A stretch of 64,000 bases of DNA from Hydrangea macrophylla (lineage: Eukaryota > Streptophyta > Magnoliopsida > Cornales > Hydrangeaceae). The notes beneath the pieces were generated by a model that saw nothing but the letters and a program-made list of their open reading frames with translations, had not been told where the DNA came from and ran no database searches. The stretch is from contig CM066993.1 in NCBI GenBank assembly GCA_033977485.1, positions 32,094,501 to 32,158,500 of the forward strand, read 5' to 3'. A program made the position numbers and the translations under genes. Shown here in pieces: positions 10,357 through 22,118 of the stretch (positions are counted from its first letter, which is position 1; every line of letters starts with the position of its first letter).

Positions 10357-12389
10357 AAAAAATCATTATTCTTGGTGTTCTCGACCTTCTTTTTGAACCT
10401 TTGAGGAAATGAGAATTCTTGGTCCATGAAGTCGGGGGCTTTAGAGAAGTCTCCATCTAAGTTGACCACATTCGGGGTCAAAGTGTCTCCATAATCGAGT
10501 TCGGCCTCCTCTCCAATCGAATTGTTACTAATCGGTGGTTCTTGGGGGGCTTTTGGACCTTGTTATCCACGACCTTACCACTTCGAAGAGTGGTAATTCC
10601 TTTTAAGTGCTCAACGGGGCCATTGAAACTTGGGGCCCCACCATTCGTTTGTCCCTTGGGATTTGGAATGGTTGTGCGGGAAGTTTTCCCTTGTCCACGA
10701 CTTGTTGGTTTTGAAGCAATTAGGCCAATTGAGCTTGTAAAGCTTGCATTGATTAAGCATGCGATAATTGTATTGCTTGTATGGACTACTCAAGTTGGCT
10801 CGTTCTTTGGGACAAGCCATGATTATGGTCCTCAAAGCTTTTCTTGTGAGGGGGCACATAAGGGGGTGGAGGATTTTGTGCCCCTTGATTTTGGACGAAA
10901 GGAGGACCTTGAGGTTGAGGTGCGGGTGGACCAAAATTTTGAGGAGCATAAGGTGGTGGGGGTGGTTGATGCGGGCAGTATGGTTGTTGGGGAACATGGG
11001 GAGCTACAATCACCCCTTTGTTACTATGGTAGTTAAGTCCCTGTGCACTCCACCTCCCGGGAGGATTATAGGCATCATTTTGGGAAGGATTATACCTAGG
11101 CCTGGTGTTCATCCCAAGAGCACAAGCTTGCTCCAAGGCTTGTTTTTGGAGGATAGGAAGGCGGGGCACTCGTTGGTTGAGTGCTCTGGGTCATAACAAA
11201 GGTAACAATGAGATGGATTGCTCGGGGCAATCAATGGGAGAGGGGTGAGGGGGATAGTGCTCTTTTGTGATTCCAAGGCTTCCACTTTTCTAGCGAGTTT
11301 GGAAATGAAATCGGCCTCACTAGACACTTGGTAGAGATTATGATTCAATGGGGCTACGGTGGCTGGCGAAGTTCGGTCATGGGGATTAGATGTACCCCAA
11401 CTGCGAGAAGTCTCATAAGCATATTCCAAATGAGCTTCGGCTTGCTCGGCCTCAAGAGTCAAGAAACTCCCGACACACATGGTTTCGATTAACTGTTTGG
11501 TATTGGGTTGTAACCCCCCATAACAAATGGAAATTTGACGAAATTTATCAAAACCATGGTACAGGCATTTCTTAAGGAGATCCTTGAATCTCATCCAACA
11601 CTCAGCAAAGGATTCGTGTTCTCCATGAGAGAAGTTTTGAATTTGTTTAACTGAAGCTTGTGTTTTGTGCATGGGGAAAAACTCCTTATAGAATTGCTTT
11701 TGATGTTCCGGCCATGAGCCTATGGAATTTGGAGGTAGGTTCACTAACCAATCCTTAGCCCTATCCTTGAGTGAGAACGTGAACAATTTGAGGCTTATGA
11801 GCTCGGGTGTGCATCTTTGTTGTTCAAACATCCCACATATGTCCTCGTACTCCCTAATATGCTTATAGGGATCCTCATTCACTCGCCCATGGAAGTTGGG
11901 CAAGAGATTGATTATTCTGGGCTTGAAAAAGAACACTCCCGCATTATACGGGAATGTTATGCAAGATGGGGATGATACGGTCTCGGGTTGGAGATAGTCC
12001 CCGATTGTTCTCTCGAAATGTTGATCCATAGGAGGGGGTGGAGGTGGGTAGCAGTGTTGGAAAGGTGGTGGTGCATGTGGTGGATATGCATGATGAACTA
12101 GAGGGGGTATGGGGTTATGTTGACCCCATTGCTCCTGAGGGAATCCATTGGGATTCACACTAGTGGTGGCGAAAGTTGCACGGTCCATGGGTTTGTCCCA
12201 ATCAAGGTCTTGGTGACCAAACATGGAGGAATGCGGAGAATTCGAGGGTGAGAGGTCATGCGGGTAAGGGCTTGCTTGGGACGGCAGAGACCGCCAAAAT
12301 GAACCACTACCACTACCACTCGAACTCAAACTAGCATTATTTGGATTAGAGAAGGGATTAGTCATACCTTGATTGCTCGGATTCGACAT
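10357..12389 (-). pseudogene. E2 Gag, frameshifted in its 3' part
   Basis: The ATG at 12389 opens a 426-residue reading: a Ser/Asn and His/Pro-rich N-terminus, then the gag domain (LPNFHGRVNEDPYKHIREYEDIC, LFTFSLKDRAKDWL, FFPMHKTQ, ESFAECWMRFKDLLKKC) at about residues 165-280, and a CX2CX4HX4C zinc knuckle (CYLCYDPEHSTNEC) near 400. After about 11110 the homology shifts frame twice, to readings at 11169-10786 and 10997-10611 rich in Pro/Gln. The 10357-10610 stretch is a degraded link to protease. Capsid precursor of an Athila-like element, now inactive. Confidence 0.8.
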
Positions 12390-12517
12390 AGTAGAAGCTT
12401 ATCGATTCTTAATTGAAGGCTACTTCTTCAAAAACAATCAACAGGAAAGCAAACATGATTAAAACCAAAAGCACAATAATTAGAAACTAAGCGACCGAAG
12501 GTTGTTGCCAATGCCAA

Positions 12518-12535
12518 TCCCCGGCTACGGCGCCA
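12518..12535 (-). other. E2 primer-binding site (tRNA-Asp type)
   Basis: The plus strand reads TCCCCGGCTACGGCGCCA, the tRNA-Asp 3' end with one mismatch. A 6 bp spacer separates it from the LTR. The 12390-12517 stretch is the short leader to gag. Confidence 0.85.
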
Positions 12536-13450
12536 TTTTGATGTTGTCAAAATCAAGTTCTTATTTAACCCTATTAAAATGTAGTACAATGGGAATAGGG
12601 TGTCGAGTCCACAGGGATTGGAATGCAACAATGCTTGGTGGGAGCTTAATGACCAATTATAATGCGAGAGTTAATTAACAAACTAAGAAATAAAATTGAG
12701 TCTTTTCGACTTTAGGTTTGATTCAATTTGTGTAATTATACTACAATGACTCTTTAGAAAATGGGAAGTAACTTAGAACAAAGCTAAGTTTAATGAAAAA
12801 TTGTGGCTTTTAGAAATAGAGAAATTGAGGTTGGGGAGCATTCCCCCACCTTGGACCAACAAAACATAGATTCCATGTTTGTAGCATCTTCTAGAGTAGA
12901 GAATTCCATTGAGACACGCCATCAACATGTGGTTGTGAACCAACATGCTGAATAGATATTCCAATGAAATACATGAAGCTAGGTTTAAAATTCAAGGATT
13001 TAACAACTTATAATGCTTGACATTGTAAGTGGGGTCCTAGGAAATCAAACCTTGTACACATGAACTCTATAAATGCTACAATACATGAAAATCTTACATT
13101 AAAGCACACATGGGTCCAATGGTGGGGTTATGAATCCCCAACCTACATGATTTAGCTACTCATACTTACAATGCAATTAATATTAAAGAGAGGGAAGGAG
13201 AGATTATACCCACTAGAAGAAACCATCATAAATGTCATAGAAAACTCAAGAACTTCTTTAATAAAAACTTCAAGCATTCAATACATTCAATTACCTCTCT
13301 CTCTCTAACTCTAAATGGAAGCAGATGGTGGTAGATGAGGAGTAATGGGGGGAAGAGATAAGGGGATCAGAGGGAGAGAGAGTTTACAACCTAAAAATAC
13401 AAGTATATTCAAAAGCTAACCCTAACAAAAGTTTATCTCTAAATGTTGAT

Positions 13451-13459
13451 ACTATATAC
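13451..13459 (-). promoter_or_regulatory. E2 LTR TATA-like box
   Basis: GTATATAGT on the minus strand, just downstream of the palindrome array. Confidence 0.45.
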
Positions 13460-13509
13460 ACATAATGGCAATCTTGTAATAAAAAGGAGAAGAAAACATC
13501 AAAGGCAAC

Positions 13510-13692
13510 AGATTGATCCAAGGTAAAAAGCCGGATTGATCCTATCATTCATTTGGAAAGCAGAATCTCCAGCGAGATGAGTGGATCGATCCGCGGTGTA
13601 AATCCGGATCGATCCAGGTTGCATTTTCTGGGCAATGAGACCCTTTAGGCCACACGGATCGATCTATGTGATACAGGCGGATCGATCCGCCT
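13510..13692. repeat. Three 73 bp units, each with a pair of GGATCGATCC palindromes 23 bp apart
   Basis: Sites begin at 13510, 13533, 13583, 13606, 13656 and 13679, so spacing alternates 23, 50, 23, 50, 23 bp exactly. The first two sites carry GATTGATC, a C-to-T change. The last extends to the perfect 16 bp palindrome GGCGGATCGATCCGCC (13677-13692). Sequences between sites have diverged although the spacing is exact. Confidence 0.9.
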
Positions 13693-14210
13693 AAGCAGAT
13701 TCAGACTTTTTTCCTCCTTTGAGATATAATCTCACAATTTTGGATCCAATCTTCTACCAAGCCGCAAACATCTACACAAAAAAGATTTTTATTAGCAAAA
13801 AGTGGACAATAAGAATACCAACAAAAGCATAATTTATCCAATAAATCTCCTGATTCAAGTGATAATTCGGGTCTAATAACAATAAAACCGTGGAGTTAAG
13901 AATGCAATATTGGACACAAATCAGTGCTATTTAACCGATATCATGGCTACCACTTCTCCTAGTTTCCAATTTCGATCTTACTTATTGAGACCGAGGTATC
14001 TCTTAGATAGCCCAGTGTCATCCCCTTCTCAGTTTCAACACCGATATTCATGTTTTGGATGTATCACCCTTATAGGTAGGTGGCACTGATATCACTCTCC
14101 TCTTATTTAGGCCTTATTCCCTATCCATTTTCGTACCTGCTCCTATGATGATGTCACTAAACCATGAGACTGTCATGTGCCTTGGGAAATCTCAAATTAG
14201 GGTGTAAACA

Positions 14211-15568
14211 ATCTCCATACAAGTAGTGTCTCCAAATCTTTAGGGCAAACACGATTGCAGCTAGTTCCAAGTCATGTATCGGATAGTTCTTCTCATGGGG
14301 CTTTAATTGTCTCGATCCATATGCTATAACATTCCCATCTTGCATTAGCACATAACCAAGTCCTTGGTGTGATGCGTCACTATAGATTATGAATCGTTCA
14401 CTACTCTTGGGTATCGCAAGTACAAGTGCTGAGGTTAGCCTCTCTTTCAATTCCCGAAATGCATCCTCATGCTTGTCAGTCCATTCATACTTTGCCTCTT
14501 TCCTTGTCAAACTTGTCAACGGTCTTGCAATCTTGGAAAATCCTTCCACGAATCTCCGGTAATATCCAGCCAATCCAAAAAAAAAAAAACTCCTAACTTT
14601 AGTTGTGTTGCTTGGTCTATTCTAGCTCAAGACTGCATCGATCTTAGATGAGTCTACAGAAAATTCATCTTGCGATATCACATGTCCTAAGAATTTGACT
14701 TCCTAATGCCAGAATTCACACTTGCTGAATTTTGCATACAGACTATTGTCTTTGAGAGCTTGTAGAACAATTTATAGATGTTCCTTATGTTCTTCTTCTG
14801 TTTTCGAGTAAATTAGAATGTCATCGATGAATACTATAATGAATTGATCCAGATATGGTCTGAATACTCTTAGTGCCCATACCTGATCCTGAAAACAGTC
14901 TTTGGTATATCTTCCGGTCGAACTAACAACTAATGATAACCTGAAAGTAAATCAATCTTCGAGAAAATCCTTGATCCTTGCAATTTATTGAATAGGTCGT
15001 CTATCCGGGGAAGTGGATATCTATTCTTGATCTTGACCTTATTCAACTCTCTATAGTCAATACAGAGTTGTAAGTCTTCATCCTTCTTCTTCACAAATAG
15101 AACTGGTGCTCCCTAAGGTGACGTACTCAGGCGAAGGAAACCTAAGTCTTTGAGTTCCTGAACTTGTTTCTTCAGCTCTAGAATTCTGTTGGTGCCATCC
15201 GGTATGAGGTTTTAGAAATTGGCAACGTTTCGGTGCTAGCTTAATGTAGAAGTCTATCTACCTCTTCGGCGGAAGTCCTAAGAAATTTCAAAATTCATCT
15301 TCAAAATCTTAAAAAATGGGGATCTCATTGATAGTAAACTTCGTGTTTGAAGTCTCGATCGCAACTAAGCAGCTCGTAAGAAACATGTCGCTCAATGGTT
15401 GGCACTAAAATCTTATCCGCGGACAACCAGGTGTCGAAAAAATAATTGTCTGACTAACACAATCCAGATTAGCACCATAATTAGTAAGCCAATCCATTCC
15501 TAGGATTACGTCGAACTCAGACATCGACAAGACTATCAAGTCTGCGGGGAGATTTCTATCTTCTAGGG
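14211..15568 (-). pseudogene. Chromovirus protease end, RT and RNase H fragment
   Basis: The reading is heavily decayed but recognisable. From right to left: NLPADLIVLSMSEFDVILGMDWL (protease end, about 15485-15555), [19 protein letters not shown] (RT, about 15040-15110), KCEFW and VKFLGHVIS (about 14690-14730), then an open 14211-14573 stretch with [36 protein letters not shown] and [12 protein letters not shown] ending at HYLYG. These are the chromovirus RT/RNase H signatures. It is cut at 14210 by the E2 LTR. A poly(A) run at 14578-14590 and several stops and frameshifts disable it. Confidence 0.8.
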
Positions 15569-16243
15569 TGTATGGCAATTTATATATATGCGGGCGTGCC
15601 AGACAAATATCCTCTTTGAAATGAACGAGTTGACGAATCAGACGAGTTAGAGAAATGGGGGAACAAAATTTCTCTAAAATAGGTTCAAATTGCCTTAACT
15701 AAAGATTAAGGACTTGGGCGATGAAGGAAACTGAGATTAGCTTAAAAGAAAACAAAGTATGAATTCCCTTAAACCATTCAGAGTACAATCAGAAGTGAAG
15801 ATTTCATCTTCTAACTGCCATCTAATTACAAAGCTACTCCTAGATAAACTGGTAATCAAAGATAAAGGAAATACATGACAAAAAGTAAAGAAAATGCTAA
15901 GTGTTCTTGATCTCTGGGATCTCTTCCTCTTGTTGCTTCATTCCTTTAAATAGGTAATAGCAGTGGTAACTGCTGCCTCTACGCTGAGAAACTGCCCACT
16001 ATCTTCACGATCTCAGAATCATGGGTTTCATTCATACCCATACCTGCTATGTTATATTACACGTGTCATTCGTTTTACTCAACGTAACCACCACTAACTG
16101 CCCTACCAATGACATGGCTTGAGTCCTCGATAATGTTGTTGTTATGTCGCACTAGCCTATTTTCCTATCAGTGTGCCTCTCGTGCTTTATTCTTTCTCGG
16201 ATTTGGTGGGTCCTACTTTTAATATTATTTTGTGGTACAAACA
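15569..16243 (-). repeat. 3' LTR of E3
   Basis: The minus strand begins TGTTTGTACCAC at 16243, like the E4 LTR start TGTTTGCACCC. The end near 15569 is placed where protease homology stops and is uncertain (15589 is an alternative). It keeps GCGGGCGTGCCA (15590-15601), also present inside the E4 LTR, and a TATA-like box TATTTAAA (minus) at 15945-15952. I see no clear paired palindrome array, only a weak AGCAGT/ACTGCT inverted repeat near 15958. Confidence 0.62.
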
Positions 16244-16257
16244 ATGCCCCCCAACAT
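16244..16257 (-). other. E3 polypurine tract
   Basis: The minus strand reads ATGTTGGGGGGCAT directly before the 3' LTR, the position where plus-strand synthesis is primed. It is equivalent to 49181-49196 in E4. Confidence 0.7.
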
Positions 16258-16663
16258 CCCTTTCAAGTAAATGCGCAAGCAAACAAACTTGATGGGATGT
16301 TGCTGATTTAAACATTGGCCCACCAAACCACAGTTTTCTTTTAAAAAAACTATAGCATATCTGTTATTCCTTTAATCACCAATTTTTCAGGGAATGATAA
16401 GTTAACGCCTAAAAGATAGGGATAGTCTTTTCGTGAAAACAGACTGATTTGACCTTCATTTACTTCCTTTTTGTACCGTTATGCAATCTTTATCTTGATC
16501 CTTAGAGAGATTCCAACTTGAAATCTGCACAAATATTGGGAAAGTCTTAATTTTAAACAGCTTCACATTCCAAACCCTTCTGTATCCTTCTATACTTCAA
16601 CTACTTAAACCCTTTTCTTGAGCTCTTTCAGCCTCCATCTTCTTCTCAAATCTTCTAATCCCC

Positions 16664-19600
16664 ATGGATGAAAACCCTCCAGAGTCCACTTCATCCACAA
16701 GTACAGAGGATATAACCATCGATCCTCAATCACGTGCCAGGGAATCTTTCAAACAATTTTGTGCTTCTGCTTTCGAGGGCGTCAGTCTGCAGGTAATGGC
16801 ATCTTCTCCTGACTTCCTTTCTCCAATTCTTGGCCCAAGTATAGCACAAGAATTTGTTCTTCCTTGGGTTTCCAATCTCTTCCCTCATAGTGGTCTATTC
16901 TTATTTGAACATCCTAACCCTCCATTGAAAAGATGGAATAATAGTAATGACATTCATTTTTGGCCCTCGAAACCCTTACCAGAGTGGCTAGCTTGGGTGG
17001 CCAGAGTTACTCCTTTTAAGTTAGATGAATGGCTTAGGCAACACATCTATGACCTAATGCTTTTAACCACCGTGCCATTACCGATGAATACCTCTCTTCT
17101 TTCCTCTACTATGGCCTTTTGGTCCATCTCTACTAACTCCTTTCATTTTCCTTGTGGGATGATGTCCCCTACTCTCCTGGACTTAGCTGCTTTGATCGGA
17201 GTTAGGCCAGATGGTGATCCAATCAATGCTCTGTTATCTCAGCAGGCTTACTTCATTGCTCCCATTACCTCTGGTTTTGAAAAGAACACCAGCTATCAAT
17301 CCTTTATCTTGGAGCACAAAAAGGATGATGGCCCTTTGATCGATACGGAGTACCTTGCCTTCCTTATGTTCTGGGTTAGCAGATATTTGACTTGTCCCCC
17401 CTCTTTTAAATTAGTAAAATTAGATCTTCCCCTAGCCCTAGCTTTGGCTTCTGGCCAAGTACTGGCATTGGGCCCTTTCCTCTTGGCTCAGATTTACAGA
17501 GGTTGTTTTAGGTTAATAAGTAGTAACCTGGACACTTGGGGAGGTCCTTTATAGATCCCATAGCTGTGGTTCCATTTGTATTTTCCTGAGGTCAGTCCTT
17601 CTTCCTCAATTGTGTCAGACTCAGTAGTCTATGGCCAGAACTTGGTCATATACTCTTCTAGCCCCTTTGGTTTTTCGAATTGCTTGAGTTTCTTCTTCTC
17701 TCTTAGGACCCCTTCTCCCAATAGATTTTTGCCCTATCACCCTCCTTTGTATCGGCCGGACTGGTTTAAAGCTTCCCTTCTTGAACCAAGCAGTCATCCT
17801 AAATTATGGGCATACTATTTAGTCTCTCGGGACTGCCATCATAGGGTGACAAAAGAGAATTCTGGGAATAACCAATGTGGCGTGGAATCTTATTTTCCAA
17901 ACTATCATGCACGCAAGTTTGGTCTAACTCAAGCAATCCCTTACCCCAATTTTCTATTAGCCAACTCAAACCTTTTAACTTACACCATCTTTAAGACCTA
18001 CGAATCAGTCCAACAGGTAGATGAGCTCAATAGACTTCCCCTTGATCAATTTGAGTTCCAGTCATTCTCTCCTCATCCTGCGTCTACTCCTTCATTTGAC
18101 ACTTTCTGGATAGAACACTTTGATCGCTGCTTTGGTGATTTTGAATTATTGCTCAATACACTGCCTCCGATGTCATCACCAACTACTAATCCTTCACTTG
18201 TTCAGACTACAGGCAAAAGAAAGAAAGGCCCAGGTATGGATCCTGACACCAAAGCTGATTATGATTCCATCATCAAATTTGAAGAATTTTATAAGTTTAA
18301 ATGGAATCTTTTGAAGCCTTCTGAGTCAATTTCTGAGGCGAGCCGCATCAGAATCCGACAAAAAAAGAGTAGGTAGAAAAGAAGGCTCGTGAATACCAAA
18401 AAAAGCATGGCAAGACTCCAAACTGGCAGCAGCTTTATGCTTCTGCCGAGAATTGGATCATAAAGACCTGTCCTTTTCCACCCTTAGCTGAATTTGGCAT
18501 TGCAGAACCTGTGGCTCAGACTGATGTGCCTATAGGAGTCACTGTAGCAGGTTATCAGTCTGAACACTTCATTCCCACTACCTTTGGTGGCATCCCTATA
18601 ACCAGTCGTCGGGCTGCTTGGTCTTTTCCTGGATTTTCCAGTTAGTCTGTCCCCTTATTTTTCTGAAATTTCTTGAAAAGCTTAATACCAGGAGATGTGA
18701 TTTTTATTTTGTCATTTCTCCTTATTGCTTCTTTTCTTTTGATCAGGTTCTCCAGGCCCTGCTGTCACCGTGTCTGTTAAGAAGAACATTATCCCTCCGA
18801 AGGTTCCCCCTTCCATTCCAATTCGTCGTAGTTCCAGGGACATCAAGCACTCAAATTATACAGAGACAGTGAAGAAAAACTCCTTGGAGGATACCACTTC
18901 TGATCACCCTATCCATCTGGATGAGAAGGAGACTGAGCCCGTTCTGCAGCTAGATACTCCAAAAATGGCCAAAAAGGCACGGCTTAAAGCCCAGGCCCAA
19001 AATAAATTGCAATATAAGCCAACACTGAGCAGCTCCCAGCCTCACCTAACTCCATTCAGCAATCAGAGGTTGCGAAAGTAGTAAAGCCTTCCCCGTCTTC
19101 TTTAAAGGATCCTACCCTTTCCAAGGCTTCTCCCCTTACTGGCCAAAGTGATATTGGAGTTTCGAAAGATATGGTTGATGACCCGAGTGTTCTTCCCAAA
19201 ATTTCTCAGTGCTCGAAGACTCTTTTTCCTTAACCTCCTTCCTTGAAAACAGGGCTTGGCTCATCTGCTTCAATGACCCATGCTTCTTCGAATTCTCAGT
19301 TGTCAACCCACATCAAGGATCTCTGTCTTCGAACTCAAAATCTCAGGCAAGCCCTTGCTCAAAGACTTGGCTCGTCCTTATTACCTTCGCATCCTAGCTT
19401 GACAAAATCCACTGCAGCTCGTACAAAAGCTGAACTTCAGGCAAAGAACCTTTTGGCTTCTTTACGCTCTACAACTTTCAGAACTGCCATGGGACAATAG
19501 GAGGCCATTGAGAATGCTGTCTCTCTACTCTCCAATGATTTTGCCGGCTCTTCCTCTTCCTCGTCGTCAGCCTTTTTCTTGCAACAGTTTAAGAAGATTG

Positions 19601-19975
19601 CTAACACCATGGCTGAGGCAACCTAAAAACTGGCTGACGTGAAAGAGTTTTTTTGATAAAAGAGAATAAGTGACCAACCAATGCGTTCAATTGGCCAGCA
19701 CTGCAGAGACCGGGATAGAAAGTTCTACCTTGCTTCTGGAAGAGATCAAGAAGATGTGGGTCATCCTTGCCAAGATGGAAACTGATTATGCTACCCAGCA
19801 GGCAGACTTAGAAAAAGTTCCAGAGCAACTTAATCAGCTGACTAATGAGATCTCAACTCTGGATGCCCAAGAAGAATTGTGGTTGGCCATTCAAGAGTCC
19901 GCAGACACTGCCCTATCCCAAATTGATGAACAGTGGACTCAAGCTTTGATCCTTCTGGCTCCCTTCTTTCCATAA
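16664..19975 (+). pseudogene. Antisense plant-mobile-domain gene carried by E3
   Basis: Runs opposite to the element. ATG 16664 opens a 296-residue reading with a plant mobile domain: LDEWLRQHIYDLMLL, FWSISTNSFHFPCGMMSPTLLDLAALIG (about residues 120-185) and LALALASGQVLALGPFLLAQIYRG. TAG codons at 17552-17554 and 17561-17563 interrupt an otherwise continuous frame to about 18360, where a frameshift occurs. A GT-AG intron (18641-18746) joins two readings in phase. Later readings (to 19975) are Lys/Ser-rich, then helical. It ends about 180 bp from the convergent pol end. The same arrangement is found in E4. Its function is unknown. Confidence 0.78.
18641..18746 (+). other. Predicted intron in the E3 antisense gene
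   Basis: Donor GTTAGT and a pyrimidine-rich acceptor ending TTTTGATCAG. Splicing joins GFS to SSPGPAVTVSVKK with the frame kept open on both sides, whereas the unspliced reading hits a stop at once. Confidence 0.65.
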
Positions 19976-20158
19976 TCTCTTTTCTTTTCCTCCTAAGACT
20001 TTATGGTTTTTTGAAGCTTTATTTTGCACTGAATGGCCATGGGGCCAAGACTATCTATTTTTTTACTGTAGCCATGTTTGGCTTTTTCTTTATGGCATGC
20101 CCATATTCATATTCAGTTTATTCACCTGCACACCATATTTTACCACATTTTTCAGTCT

Positions 20159-21180
20159 CTATTCAATTATATCGGTCCGAGTCTGGACACCCCTGTTATC
20201 AAAATTTTCAGACTGATCATGAATACCACTAACACCCTGGGTATTCTCAGCTTCTTGCTCCAACTGACGTAGATATAATTCCCACATACAGGGCTTATAT
20301 TTCTTTAAATATTTTCTATTTATACGCCTGTTGTGTACTTGCCCATCTAAATTTCTCAAGTGGTAGGCCCCCCCTTTTAGCACTTCATGGATTTCAAAGG
20401 GCCCTTCCCAATTAGGAGACCACTTTCCTAATTTATAGTCTTTGAGTCCTAATGGCAGAATAGCCTTCATAACTAGTTCTCTAGTAGAGAAAGATTTGGC
20501 TCTTACTTTTTTGTTATAAGCCTTCTTGGCTCTACGTTTTTGCAACCTAAGATGATCTAAAGCCAAAAGCCTTACCTCATCAAGATCTTCTAGTCCTGCT
20601 AGCATAGCTTGATTGTACTCATCCATATCCAAATCATTCTGCTTGGTGACCCTTAGAGACCTAACCGTTAATTCCATAGGTAGCATGGCATCATGCCTAT
20701 AAGTAAGTGCAAATGGTGTAGTACCGGTTCATGATCTTTTTGAAGTTCTGTAAGCCCATAGAACTTCGAAAAGAAGCTCGTGCCAAATTCTAGGATTATT
20801 ATCAACCATTTTTTGAATATTTAGTTTGAGGATTTTGTTGGTTGATTCTGCTTGTCCATTGGCTTGAGCATAATATGGTGTTGAATTGAGAATAGTAAAA
20901 CCATACTCAAAGGCAAATTCCAGCATATCATCTCCAGTAAAAGGAGTACCTTGGTCATCCGTGATGGTTTGTAGTAATCCAAACCTATGAATGATATTTT
21001 CTTTAATGCACTTAATCACTTCATTCTGACTGACTAATTTAAGCAGAATAGCCTCTACCCACTTGGTAAAATAATCAGTAGCACTAGAATATATGCATGG
21101 TTTTTTTTTTATGAAAGTGGACTGATCTTACCAATCACGTCCATTGCCCATCCTCGAAATGGCCATGGTTTAATAATAGA
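20159..21180 (-). pseudogene. E3 integrase
   Basis: Catalyses insertion of element DNA. The core is recognisable: WAMDVIG (about 21140), TDDQGTPFTG and GQAESTNKIL give the D, D and E. The C-terminal GPY/F-type module KWSPNWEGPF...GGAYHLRNLDG lies at about 20345-20430. Breaks occur near 21020-21120 (frameshift and poly-T tract) and at about 20690-20730. The C-terminal reading runs about 50 residues past the E4 counterpart's end. Convergent with the antisense gene. Confidence 0.8.
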
Positions 21181-22115
21181 CTATAGGTTGACGGTGGGCA
21201 CATGTTGAATTTGCCCATGTCTCTGACAAGCCTGACAACCCTTAGCAAAGTTGATGCAATCCTTTAACATGGTAGGCCAATAATAATTATACCTCCTTAT
21301 CAACCATCTCATCTTTATCCTAGCTTGATGAGCCCCGCACAATCTACTATGTACTTGCTTCATCAGTCCCAATGCTTTTGTTTTACTGGGACCTTGCAAC
21401 ACTGATTCGTTTGCTGATTTTTTAAACAACTCACCATCAGCCAGGAAATAATGCATAGCTTTCCTTCTAATATTGATATCAGTATGCATATTGGGATTTT
21501 CTAATAACTTAATGATTGGTCCCCTCCAATCATCCTCATCAGTCTGAAGAGGCATAACATATGCAATGTCCTCTTCCTCTATAATTGACGATTTAAATCT
21601 TTTTTTAACCGTAATCATCCTTTGGAAAACGTTTGTTGGAATCTTAAGTCCTGAAGCAATCTGGGCCAATTCATTGGCCTCTTCATTTTCTTCTCTTGGC
21701 ACATATTGCACTGCTGTCTCAGAGAAACTATCTATCAGCCTTACTGCAATTGTATGATATTTTTCTAAAATGGTGTTATGCACTTTATATTTCTCCCCTA
21801 GCTGATTGGCCACTAGTTGAGAGTCTCCAACCAATTTCACAGCTATGGCCTTCATTTCGTATAAAATTTTAAGGCCAATGATCACGGCTTCGTATTCAGC
21901 CTGATTGTTGGAGCATATAAAGTCAAATTTGAATGAAAAGTGTTTTTTTTCTCACATGGGGATATAAGGATGATCCCTGCCCCTGGTGACTCTTCAGTGC
22001 TGGATCCATCAAACCATAATACCCATGGGGTAACAGATATGTATCCAATTTCAACCCCTTTCAGGATTTCAGGACTTATATCTAGGCAAGGATGATCGGC
22101 CAGGAAGTCAGCCAG
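21181..22115 (-). pseudogene. E3 second RNase H and integrase zinc finger
   Basis: The segment from 21885 carries IIGLKILYEMKAIAVKLVGDSQLVANQL and ENEEANELAQIASGL, the archaeal-type RNase H core and end. Its N-terminal strand lies in a frameshifted stretch at 21890-22060 (T-rich run near 21945). The H2C2 finger follows: CGAHQARIKM...CINFAKGCQACQRHG (about 21210-21330). Equivalent to E4 at about 53720-54600. Confidence 0.78.
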
Positions 22116-22118
22116 GAC

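Larger units (their letters stand above)
9994..14210 (-). mobile_element. Athila-like Ty3/gypsy element E2, 5' part, interrupted by E1
   Basis: In minus order: 5' LTR (14210-12542), tRNA-Asp-type primer site, gag and the start of protease. The protease frame is cut at 9994 by E1; the rest of pol and the 3' LTR must lie off the window. The LTR right end (14210) breaks the RNase H reading of the Tekay-like host element, so E2 inserted there; the adjacent ATCTC is the expected target duplication. Confidence 0.8.
12542..14210 (-). repeat. 5' LTR of E2 (about 1.67 kb)
   Basis: The minus strand starts TGTTTACACCC at 14210 and ends ACAACA at 12542, giving TGTT...AACA ends. A start at 12539 is also possible. 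The LTR holds a TATA-like box, a CT-rich stretch near 13290-13310 and a 73 bp-period palindrome array. No coding sequence is seen. Confidence 0.78.
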
